A stretch of DNA of 9,095 nucleotides, taken from NCBI GenBank assembly GCA_002691265.1, contig NZHJ01000034.1, forward strand, positions 84,598-93,692, written 5' to 3'. A program made the position numbers and the translations under genes. How positions within the stretch are numbered: position 1 is the first letter of the stretch; the number at the start of each line of letters is the position of its first letter. A model generated the notes under the pieces. The model did no database searches. It was given only the letters and a program-made list of their open reading frames with translations, and was not told the origin of the DNA. This DNA is from Flavobacteriaceae bacterium. Lineage in GTDB: Bacteria > Bacteroidota > Bacteroidia > Flavobacteriales > Flavobacteriaceae. Of this stretch, positions 1-6,140 are shown piece after piece.

Positions 1-1495
1 TTAATTCAATCTTTCCAATTTCAATACTATTTGATTTTAGCGCTCTATTTACAATTGAAATAATATCTAACGGGGTAGCCCTATGTTTTCTTCCAATATT
101 AATAGAAAATGCTGTTAATGATTTTCCATTCCTATCACCTCTTTTAGAGCTTCTTTTATCTTTTGACCTTTTGGAAGTAAGTTTATTGGATTCTTTATAA
201 TATTTTAAAAATCTATTAAATTCAGCAGATACAAATCTTTTTATTAATTCTTCTCTACTTAGCCACTCAAGTTTTTTATATATATTATCTAAAAACGGTT
301 TGATTTGCTCTTCATCAACATCAACATTTTCAATTTTATCTATCAGCTTAAATAACTGATTTGAACATATTTCGTTTCCTGTTGGGACCTCTTTTGGAAT
401 GAATTTTATAGCTCCTTTTTTTTCGATAGATTTTATTTTTCTTCTTTCGCTTTCATTTGAAATAGCAATTGAGATTCCACTTTTTCCAGCTCTAGCGGTT
501 CTACCACTTCTATGAACATAAACTTCAGGGTCGTCAGGAAGTGAATAATTAATTACGTGTGTTATATCATCAACGTCTAGGCCTCTCGCTGCAACATCAG
601 TAGCAATTAAAATTTGTAGTGACTTATTTCTAAATCTTTGCATGACCTCATCTCTTTGATTTTGAGATAAATCTCCGTGAATTGCATCAGCATTATAACC
701 CTCAGCCATGAATTTATTAGCTATTTCTTTGGTATGTCTTTTTGTTCTACAGAAAACGATTCCGTAAATATTTGGATTAAAATCAGCGATTCTTTTTAAT
801 GCCTCATATTTATTTCTTGAGCTTACATTATAAATGTGATGTTCAATATTTTTTGCGGTTGAATTTATTTTGGAAACGGTAATTTCTCTGGCATCTCTCA
901 TATATTTTTTTGAGATACTTTTAACTTCTTTAGAAATTGTTGCTGAAAACAACATGGTTTGTCTATTTGACGAGGTTTTATCCAAAATAAAATCCAAATC
1001 ATCTTTGAACCCCATACTAAGCATTTCATCTGCCTCGTCTAGTATTACCTTATTAACTATTTCTAGTTTTAAATTTTTTCTTTTCAATAAATCTTTTGTT
1101 CTTCCAGGTGTTCCAACTACAATCTGAACTCCTTTTTTTAAAGATTTAATTTGTGTTTCAATATTTGTACCTCCGTAAACAGATAACAGCTTAATACCTT
1201 TAACATATTTTGAATAGGATTCTAAATCTTTACAAATCTGAACACACAATTCACGAGTTGGGCAAAGAATAATTACTTGAACATTTTTATTTTCTACATT
1301 AACTTGTTGAATTGCGGGCAATCCAAAAGCAGCTGTTTTACCTGTACCTGTTTGAGCAAGTGCGATTAGGTCCTCATTTTCTGTGAGTAAAAAAGGGATT
1401 GATTCTTTCTGAACTTCTGTAGGATTTTTAAAACCCAGTTCTTCGATTGCTTTGCAGAGCTCTTTATTTACGCCTAATTCTTTAAACTTTGTCAT
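1..1495 (-). CDS. DEAD-box ATP-dependent RNA helicase, DeaD/CsdA/DbpA type (3' end off window)
   Basis: ATP-dependent RNA helicase that remodels RNA duplexes. Relatives act in ribosome assembly, cold adaptation and mRNA turnover in the cytoplasm. 498 codons are visible from ATG at 1495 and the frame is still open at position 1. Motifs in order: Q motif with GF21-22 and Q29; Walker A AQTGTGKT 47-54; PTREL 79-83; GG 108-109; TPGR 129-132; DEAD 153-156; SAT 184-186; VFCRT 247-251; HGDLSQ 273-278; ATDVAARGLDV 298-308; HRSGRTARAG 328-337. A Lys/Arg/Ser-rich linker (about 438-458) leads into SINIGRK (464-470), which looks like the start of a DbpA-type RNA-binding domain that the window edge cuts. 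The start is chosen because it gives the usual short N-terminus before the Q motif. It is divergent from the trp operon and appears unrelated to it. Whether it is DeaD, CsdA or DbpA proper cannot be decided without the C-terminus. Confidence 0.96.
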   Translation of the reverse strand, partial: MTKFKELGVNKELCKAIEELGFKNPTEVQKESIPFLLTENEDLIALAQTGTGKTAAFGLPAIQQVNVENKNVQVIILCPTRELCVQICKDLESYSKYVKGIKLLSVYGGTNIETQIKSLKKGVQIVVGTPGRTKDLLKRKNLKLEIVNKVILDEADEMLSMGFKDDLDFILDKTSSNRQTMLFSATISKEVKSISKKYMRDAREITVSKINSTAKNIEHHIYNVSSRNKYEALKRIADFNPNIYGIVFCRTKRHTKEIANKFMAEGYNADAIHGDLSQNQRDEVMQRFRNKSLQILIATDVAARGLDVDDITHVINYSLPDDPEVYVHRSGRTARAGKSGISIAISNESERRKIKSIEKKGAIKFIPKEVPTGNEICSNQLFKLIDKIENVDVDEEQIKPFLDNIYKKLEWLSREELIKRFVSAEFNRFLKYYKESNKLTSKRSKDKRSSKRGDRNGKSLTAFSINIGRKHRATPLDIISIVNRALKSNSIEIGKIEL

Positions 1496-1511
1496 TAAAT
1501 TATTTAATCGT

Positions 1512-1542
1512 GCAAATGTCGACTATTTAATTGGGTATTCAA
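1512..1542 (-). promoter_or_regulatory. Probable promoter of the DEAD-box helicase gene
   Basis: Read on the minus strand, TTG at 1542-1540 is followed after 19 nt by GACATTTGC at 1520-1512. This matches the Bacteroidota pattern TTG-N(17-23)-TAnnTTTG, with one mismatch in the -7 box (GA instead of TA). Transcription would start near 1505, about 10 nt before the ATG at 1495. No Shine-Dalgarno sequence lies in between, as is usual in this phylum. The match is by eye and has no experimental support. Confidence 0.4.
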
Positions 1543-1568
1543 TCATAAAAAAAATAAATTAAAAATTT

Positions 1569-1610
1569 TTGATTTCATTTTTTATTTAAAAAAATAGATT
1601 GTTATATTTA
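1569..1610 (+). promoter_or_regulatory. Candidate promoter region of the trp operon
   Basis: The AT-rich stretch before the leader peptide has two imperfect -7-like boxes. TATATTTAC at 1603-1611 fits TAnnTTTGY with one mismatch but lacks a TTG at the right distance. TAGATTGT at 1595-1602 is a poorer match but lies 23 nt after TTG at 1569-1571. A promoter must lie here, because the leader and operon read away from the divergent helicase gene. The exact elements are uncertain. Either choice puts the transcription start within about 10 nt of the leader ATG at 1616. Confidence 0.35.
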
Positions 1611-1615
1611 CATCA

Positions 1616-1672
1616 ATGAAAAATTTACAATTAAATATGTGGTGGTGGAAACATGAAATATTCATTTCGTGA
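1616..1672 (+). CDS. trpL: trp operon leader peptide (18 aa, three tandem Trp codons)
   Basis: A short open frame reads MKNLQLNMWWWKHEIFIS, then TGA at 1670-1672. Three consecutive TGG codons occupy 1640-1648. Tandem codons for the pathway's product, in a short frame just before a terminator hairpin and the biosynthetic operon, are the hallmark of ribosome-mediated attenuation as established for enterobacterial trp operons. When charged tRNA-Trp is scarce the ribosome should stall on the TGG run. When it is plentiful the ribosome reaches the stop codon, which lies inside the 5' strand of the antiterminator (1667-1677). No Shine-Dalgarno motif precedes the ATG. The peptide itself probably has no function beyond its translation. 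Translation is inferred from the arrangement. Confidence 0.88.
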   Translation: MKNLQLNMWWWKHEIFIS

Positions 1673-1716
1673 GGTAGTCGCTATATTTTAATTTGAGAAA
1701 AAGCTTATCATCACGA
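1667..1716 (+). promoter_or_regulatory. Antiterminator structure of the trp attenuator
   Basis: Bases 1667-1677 (TCGTGAGGTAG) can pair with 1705-1716 (TTATCATCACGA). TCGTGA pairs perfectly with TCACGA at 1711-1716. After one bulged A (1710), GGTAG pairs with TTATC at 1705-1709 through three Watson-Crick and two G-U pairs. The 11-bp duplex uses the terminator's 5' arm, its loop and the first two bases of its 3' arm, so the two structures exclude each other. A ribosome stalled on the Trp codons at 1640-1648 would leave 1667-1677 free, favouring read-through. One at the stop codon (1670-1672) would cover it, favouring termination. The pairing was worked out by hand without energy calculation. 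Confidence 0.72.
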
Positions 1717-1729
1717 TAAGCTTTTTTTT
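1698..1729 (+). terminator. Intrinsic terminator of the trp attenuator
   Basis: A perfect 12-bp stem (1698-1709 with 1715-1726) has a 5-nt loop (ATCAC, 1710-1714). It sits on a run of eight T residues (1722-1729), the first five of which pair in the stem. This is the classic shape of a Rho-independent terminator. It lies between the leader peptide and trpE, 64 nt before the trpE start, and faces the operon. Here it cannot end any complete gene other than the leader, so its role must be conditional termination. Confidence 0.9.
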
Positions 1730-1761
1730 GTTCATGATTGGTTTTAGTTTGTTTTTTTAAC

Positions 1762-1779
1762 GGGGGTGTAAAAGCCCCC
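1762..1779 (+). promoter_or_regulatory. G5/C5 hairpin just before trpE, role unknown
   Basis: Five G (1762-1766) can pair with five C (1775-1779) across an 8-nt loop (TGTAAAAG). This is a striking GC-only stem in an AT-rich region. It ends 14 nt before the trpE ATG, so it lies in or next to the ribosome landing zone. No T run follows, so it is not a second terminator in this direction, though seven T lie just upstream (1752-1758). It could block translation initiation, protect a processed 5' end, or bind a protein. None of these is shown by the sequence. Confidence 0.5.
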
Positions 1780-1793
1780 ATTAAGAAATAAAA

Positions 1794-3191
1794 ATGAAAA
1801 AATTTAGATTAAAGACATATAAAAAGAAATTTTTAGTAGATACAATTACACCTGTAAGTGTTTATTTAAGAATTAGAGATAAATATCCTAATAGCCTTCT
1901 CTTAGAGAGTAGCGATTACAACTCAAATAATAACAGTTTCTCATATATATGCTTTAATCAGATTGCATCTTTTGAAGTTTTTGAACATATTCTATCAACG
2001 AAATTTCCTGACAAGTCAAACAATGAGATTTCTTGCTCAAAAGAAAATTTAATCATTGAACTACAAAATTTCATAAATCGATTTAATGTTGAATCATCTG
2101 AATTACCATTCATTAGCAACGGTCTTTTTGGATACACCTCTTATGATGCTGTAAAATATTTTGAGGATATAGAAATTAGTGTGAAAGATGATTCAGTAAA
2201 AATTCCTGAAATGTATTATGGTATTTATAAAAATATTATTGCAATTAATCATTTCAAGAACGAGGCATATATTTTTTGTCATTCTTCAGATGAGCAAAAT
2301 AATATTGACAAAATATATCAACTTATAAAAGTATCTAGTTCAAGTAATTATAAATTTAATTCTATTGATAATGTAAATTCAAATCTAACCGATAAAGAAT
2401 TTATAAAACAGGTTAATTATGCCAAGAATCATTGTAAAAGGGGAGACATTTTTCAACTGGTTTTATCCAGGAGATTTTCTCAAAAATTTTCTGGAGATGA
2501 CTTCAATGTTTACAGAGCATTAAGAAGCATAAACCCCTCCCCATACTTATTTTATTTTGATTATGGAGGTTACAAAATTTTTGGTAGTTCACCGGAAGCC
2601 CAACTTGTTATCAAGGAAAAGTTAGCTGAAATTCACCCTATCGCAGGAACCTTTAAAAGAACCGGAAATGAAACAGAGGATAAAATACTTGCTGAAAAAT
2701 TGCTAAATGACCCAAAAGAAGGAAGTGAGCATGTTATGTTAGTCGATCTTGCTAGAAATGATTTAAGTAGGAATTGTCAGCTTGTTAAGGTTGAAAAATT
2801 TAAAGAAGTACAATATTTCTCTCATGTTATCCATTTAGTAAGTAAAGTCACAGGTAAGCTGGATAACAATGATAAAAATTTAAAAATAATTGCAGACACT
2901 TTTCCTGCTGGAACTCTTTCTGGAGCACCAAAACACATGGCTATGACATTAATCGAAAAATATGAAAAAACTAATAGAGGTTATTATGGAGGTGCAATAG
3001 GAATATTAGATTTCAATGGTGATTTTAATCATGCCATAATGATAAGAACTTTCCTAAGTAAAAATAACTTTTTGTATTGGCAAGCAGGTGCTGGGATTGT
3101 AGATAAGTCTGACGAAAATAATGAATTACAAGAGGTTTATAATAAATTAAATGCATTAACAAAGTCAATTAAAATGGCTGATAAATTATAA
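1794..3191 (+). CDS. trpE: Anthranilate synthase component I
   Basis: Makes anthranilate from chorismate, using ammonia supplied by TrpG, as the first committed step of tryptophan synthesis in the cytoplasm. The 465 residues match the family's usual length. The N-terminal domain carries LLES (36-39), part of the known tryptophan feedback site. The chorismate-binding domain shows NPSPY (247-251), HPIAGT (281-286), the HVIH motif with probable catalytic His347, FPAGTLSGAPK (370-380), GAGIV (432-436) and LQEVYNK with Glu447, which probably helps bind magnesium. ATG at 1794 gives the expected N-terminus before DTITPVS (16-22). The site before it is A-rich with no Shine-Dalgarno motif and is preceded by a G5/C5 hairpin. 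trpG starts 1 nt after the stop. A p-aminobenzoate synthase (PabB) is unlikely because of the LLES motif and the trp neighbours. Confidence 0.98.
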   Translation: MKKFRLKTYKKKFLVDTITPVSVYLRIRDKYPNSLLLESSDYNSNNNSFSYICFNQIASFEVFEHILSTKFPDKSNNEISCSKENLIIELQNFINRFNVESSELPFISNGLFGYTSYDAVKYFEDIEISVKDDSVKIPEMYYGIYKNIIAINHFKNEAYIFCHSSDEQNNIDKIYQLIKVSSSSNYKFNSIDNVNSNLTDKEFIKQVNYAKNHCKRGDIFQLVLSRRFSQKFSGDDFNVYRALRSINPSPYLFYFDYGGYKIFGSSPEAQLVIKEKLAEIHPIAGTFKRTGNETEDKILAEKLLNDPKEGSEHVMLVDLARNDLSRNCQLVKVEKFKEVQYFSHVIHLVSKVTGKLDNNDKNLKIIADTFPAGTLSGAPKHMAMTLIEKYEKTNRGYYGGAIGILDFNGDFNHAIMIRTFLSKNNFLYWQAGAGIVDKSDENNELQEVYNKLNALTKSIKMADKL

Positions 3192-3192
3192 A

Positions 3193-3756
3193 ATGAATAA
3201 GGTTTTAGTAATAGATAATTACGATAGTTTTACTTATAATTTGGTACACCTTATTAAGGAAATGAATTATGATGTAACCGTTGTTAGAAATGATAAATTT
3301 GATTTAGATGATATCTCAAAATTTGATAAAATTTTATTATCGCCTGGCCCTGGGATTCCCGATGAGGCAGGTCTATTGAAAAAAGTAATTGAAAGGTATG
3401 GTCCAACAAAAAGTATTCTTGGAATATGTCTCGGCCAACAAGCTATTGCTGAAGTTTATGGTGGATCTTTGAAAAATTTAGACGAAGTATTTCATGGAAT
3501 TTCATCTAATATAAAACTTTGTGTAAAAGACGAATCAATTTTTCATGGAATCAAAAATAATTTTCAGGCAGCTAGATATCATTCATGGGTAGTAGACAAT
3601 ATTTCTGATCAACTTGAAATAACATCCATCGATGACAATAATCAAATTATGTCGATAAGACACACCCAATATGACGTTAAGGGAGTTCAGTTTCATCCTG
3701 AATCTATTTTAACCCCTTACGGAAAAAAAATTATAGAAAACTGGATTAATAATTAA
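3193..3756 (+). CDS. trpG: Anthranilate synthase component II (glutamine amidotransferase)
   Basis: Class I glutamine amidotransferase that hydrolyses glutamine and passes ammonia to TrpE. The 187 residues form a stand-alone amidotransferase domain, not fused to TrpD as in some enterobacteria. The start reads LVIDNYDSFTYNL (5-17). The oxyanion motif SPGPGIP (50-56) and the nucleophile elbow GICLGQ, with Cys79, follow. The triad is completed by His168 and Glu170 in FHPES. RYHSWVV (128-134) also fits the family. The junctions with trpE and trpD both read TAA-A-ATG, a 1-nt gap that suggests translational coupling. PabA of folate synthesis has the same fold, and in some bacteria one protein serves both pathways. 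I see no second pab gene here to judge that. Confidence 0.97.
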   Translation: MNKVLVIDNYDSFTYNLVHLIKEMNYDVTVVRNDKFDLDDISKFDKILLSPGPGIPDEAGLLKKVIERYGPTKSILGICLGQQAIAEVYGGSLKNLDEVFHGISSNIKLCVKDESIFHGIKNNFQAARYHSWVVDNISDQLEITSIDDNNQIMSIRHTQYDVKGVQFHPESILTPYGKKIIENWINN

Positions 3757-3757
3757 A

Positions 3758-4753
3758 ATGAAAGAAATTTTAACGAGATTAATAAATCATGAAAATTTAG
3801 ACGAAAAAGAATCTAAAGAAGTTCTTACTGATATTTCAATGGGAAAATATAATCATGAACAGGTTGCTTCTTTTTTGACAGTTTTTATGCTAAGAGGAAC
3901 ATCAACAAATGAGCTTATTGGTTTTAGAAATGCATTGCTAGAATTATGTGTAAAATTGGATTTTAGTGATTTTGAAACCATTGATTTGTGTGGCACAGGG
4001 GGTGATAATAAAAATACATTTAATATCTCTACCTTGTCATCTTTTGTTACAGCTGGTGCAGGAATTCATGTTGCAAAACATGGTAATTATTCTGTTTCTT
4101 CAGCTTGTGGTTCATCCAATGTGTTAGAGTATTTTGGTATAAAATTTACAAATGAAGAAGACTATTTAAAAACCTGTTTAAATAAGGCTCATATATGTGT
4201 CTTACATGCTCCATTATTTCATCCTGCAATGAAAAATGTTGCACCTGTGAGAAAGGCACTTGGAATGAAAACATTTTTTAATATTTTAGGTCCATTGGTA
4301 AATCCTTGCCGACCAAATAATCAACTTGTTGGTGTATACGGATTGGATATTCTAAGACTTTATAAGTCTGTTTTTGAAATAACTGAGGGATTTAAATATT
4401 CAATTGTTCATTCTTTAGATGGCTACGATGAAATTTCATTAACAGGAGATTCAAAAGTTGTTTCAAATAATAATGAGTTATTAATAAAACCTAAATATTT
4501 TGATTCAAAGATAATTTCCCCTGAAAAAATCTTTGGTGGTAATACTATTGAGCAAGCTGCTTCAATTTTTCTTGATGTTTTAAATTTGAGATCTACGAAA
4601 GAACAAACTGATGTGGTTCTTGCAAACTCTGCTTTGGCAATTTCTACTGCAAAAGAAATTGGAATTTCTGAAGGTTTTGACTTAGCAAAAGACTCATTAT
4701 TAAGTAAAAAAGCCCTTAAATCATTTAACACATTAATTGAACTAAGTAAATGA
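3758..4753 (+). CDS. trpD: Anthranilate phosphoribosyltransferase
   Basis: Transfers the phosphoribosyl group of PRPP to anthranilate. The 331 residues match the family. An alpha-helical N-terminal domain (about 1-65) precedes the catalytic domain with the PRPP-binding loop CGTGGD (78-83), NIST (89-92), KHGN (107-110), the anthranilate-site stretch APVRKALGM (162-170) with Arg165, FFNILGPLVNP (173-183), and the DE pair of DGYDE (221-225), which probably binds magnesium. After KHGN the sequence reads YSVSSACGSSNVLE rather than the RSVSSKSGSADVLE form common in enterobacteria. The protein has no tryptophan. Its stop overlaps the trpC start in ATGA (4750-4753), and trpG ends 1 nt upstream. Confidence 0.97.
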   Translation: MKEILTRLINHENLDEKESKEVLTDISMGKYNHEQVASFLTVFMLRGTSTNELIGFRNALLELCVKLDFSDFETIDLCGTGGDNKNTFNISTLSSFVTAGAGIHVAKHGNYSVSSACGSSNVLEYFGIKFTNEEDYLKTCLNKAHICVLHAPLFHPAMKNVAPVRKALGMKTFFNILGPLVNPCRPNNQLVGVYGLDILRLYKSVFEITEGFKYSIVHSLDGYDEISLTGDSKVVSNNNELLIKPKYFDSKIISPEKIFGGNTIEQAASIFLDVLNLRSTKEQTDVVLANSALAISTAKEIGISEGFDLAKDSLLSKKALKSFNTLIELSK

Positions 4754-5535
4754 ATGTTTTGAATAAAATAATTCGTCACAAAAAAAATGAGATAAGCCAT
4801 CTCAAACTAAATTATTCTACAAGTCAATTAGAGTCTTCTTTATTTTTTGATAGAGAAACTATTTCTTTAAAAAGCAAATTAAAATCAAGCAGCTCTGGAA
4901 TAATTGCAGAGCATAAAAGAAAATCTCCATCAAAAGATATCATCAACAATAAACTAAAAATACAAGAGGTTATTAGCGGATATCAAGATGCAGGAGTTTG
5001 TGGAATTTCAGTTCTAACAGACTTTGATTTCTTTGGTGGTACAAACGATGATTTAAAAATTGCTAGAGAAATTTTTGAAGGACCAATTTTAAGAAAAGAT
5101 TTTATTTTAGATGAATTTCAAATTCTTGAATCAAAATCATTAGGCGCTGATGTAATTTTATTAATCGCTTCGGTTTTAAGTAAACAGGAAATTTTCAAGC
5201 TATCCAAGCTAGCTAATGAGTTGCATCTAGAGGTCTTGGCAGAAATTCATAATGAGAATGAACTAGAAAAGGTAATGAATCCATATATAGATTTGATTGG
5301 AGTGAATAATAGGGATTTAAAAATATTTAAAACAGACATAAACATCTCAAAAAAAATCTCAAAAAAAATTCCTAGTGATTTTTTAAAGATTTCAGAGAGT
5401 GGAATTGACAATTATAATACTGTCAAAGATTTAAGGAAATATGGATTTAATGGTTTTTTAATAGGAGAATATTTTATGAAAACAATAAATCCGGGACTGG
5501 CTGCAAGCGAGTTTATAAAAAAAATTGAATTATGA
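4750..5535 (+). CDS. trpC: Indole-3-glycerol phosphate synthase
   Basis: Closes the indole ring by converting CdRP to indole-3-glycerol phosphate with loss of CO2. It is a 261-residue single-domain TIM barrel, separate from TrpF, unlike the fused enterobacterial protein. Visible motifs: AEHKRKSPS (53-61) with Glu54, Lys56 and Lys58; VLTD..FF.G (88-97); ILRKDFI (113-119) with catalytic Lys116; LAEIHNENEL (163-172) with Glu165; GVNNRDL (184-190); SESGI (215-219) with Glu216; and a phosphate-binding FLIGEYFM (236-243). Position 63 is Asp where the family usually has Gly (SPSKG). A perfect 12-bp tandem duplication encodes ISKKISKK (199-206). It starts within the trpD stop (ATGA) and ends within the trpF start (ATGA). 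No tryptophan residue is present. Confidence 0.97.
   Translation: MNVLNKIIRHKKNEISHLKLNYSTSQLESSLFFDRETISLKSKLKSSSSGIIAEHKRKSPSKDIINNKLKIQEVISGYQDAGVCGISVLTDFDFFGGTNDDLKIAREIFEGPILRKDFILDEFQILESKSLGADVILLIASVLSKQEIFKLSKLANELHLEVLAEIHNENELEKVMNPYIDLIGVNNRDLKIFKTDINISKKISKKIPSDFLKISESGIDNYNTVKDLRKYGFNGFLIGEYFMKTINPGLAASEFIKKIEL
5344..5367 (+). repeat. 12-bp tandem duplication inside trpC
   Basis: The unit ATCTCAAAAAAA occurs twice without a gap (5344-5355, 5356-5367), giving two runs of eight A. It encodes ISKK twice (residues 199-206) and stays in frame because the unit is a multiple of three. It probably arose by slippage, and the A8 runs make it a likely indel or sequencing-error site. Confidence 0.8.
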
Positions 5536-6140
5536 AATTAAAAATTTGTGGTATGAAATATAATGATAATATCAGTTTAATTTCAAAATTAAACCCTGAT
5601 TATATGGGTTTTATATTTTATAATAAATCAAAAAGATTTTTCGATAATGAACCAATACCAAGGGTTAATAAAAATATTAAAAAGGTAGGTGTTTTTGTTA
5701 ATCCTGAAATCGAATACCTAAACTTTATCATTAAAAAATATAGTTTAGACTTAGTGCAATTACATGGATATGAGCAACCTGAATTTATATCACAAATTCG
5801 AGATGTTAAAATAATAAAAGCATTTTCAATTGATAAAAATTTCAATTTTAATTCAACCGAAAATTATATGAAATGCGATTATTTTCTGTTTGATACAAAA
5901 GGGAAATTACCGGGTGGTAATGGAGTATCTTTTGACTGGAAAATTTTAAAAAGCTATAAATTCAATAAACCATATTTCTTAAGTGGCGGTATTGGTTTAC
6001 ACAATATAGAGGAATTAAAAGACTTTTTTAGTTCAACAATTTCAAAATACTGTTTTGCAGTAGATATTAATAGTCACTTTGAAATTGAGTATGCAAAAAA
6101 AGATTATGAATTAATTAAAAATTTTAAAAATGAGTTATAA
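5532..6140 (+). CDS. trpF: Phosphoribosylanthranilate isomerase
   Basis: Converts phosphoribosylanthranilate to CdRP, the substrate of TrpC, by an Amadori rearrangement. The 202 residues form a compact TIM barrel of normal family length. KICGM (4-8) carries the general base Cys6. GVFVN (53-57) and QLHG (76-79) follow, then [10 protein letters not shown] (120-129) with the general acid Asp121, LSGGI (150-154), and a phosphate-binding DINSHFE (178-184), where His replaces the Gly seen in many homologues (NSGVE). The ATG lies within the trpC stop (ATGA). The 3' end overlaps trpB by 11 nt (6130-6140). The gene is strongly A+T-rich and Lys/Asn/Phe-rich, like its neighbours. Confidence 0.96.
   Translation: MKLKICGMKYNDNISLISKLNPDYMGFIFYNKSKRFFDNEPIPRVNKNIKKVGVFVNPEIEYLNFIIKKYSLDLVQLHGYEQPEFISQIRDVKIIKAFSIDKNFNFNSTENYMKCDYFLFDTKGKLPGGNGVSFDWKILKSYKFNKPYFLSGGIGLHNIEELKDFFSSTISKYCFAVDINSHFEIEYAKKDYELIKNFKNEL

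Noticed and set aside
1..3. TTA at the left edge as the stop codon of the helicase
   Set aside because: The helicase frame puts codons at 4-2 and 7-5, so this TAA is out of frame and the gene continues beyond the window.
870..1127. 85-codon plus-strand open frame
   Set aside because: It lies wholly antisense to the helicase core motifs and has no recognisable domain.
1640..1648. TGG triplet run as a microsatellite
   Set aside because: Its frame, position and the terminator downstream explain it better as Trp codons of the leader peptide.
1653..1691. Second tiny frame in the trp leader (ATG at 1653, MKYSFREVVAIF)
   Set aside because: It overlaps the Trp-rich frame, contains no Trp codon and has no start signal. 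It is probably chance, though its translation would melt the antiterminator.
4423..4800. 125-codon minus-strand open frame across trpD/trpC
   Set aside because: It is a shadow of two strongly conserved genes and matches no family I recognise.
5618..5845. 75-codon minus-strand open frame within trpF
   Set aside because: It is antisense to conserved TrpF and composition alone explains it.
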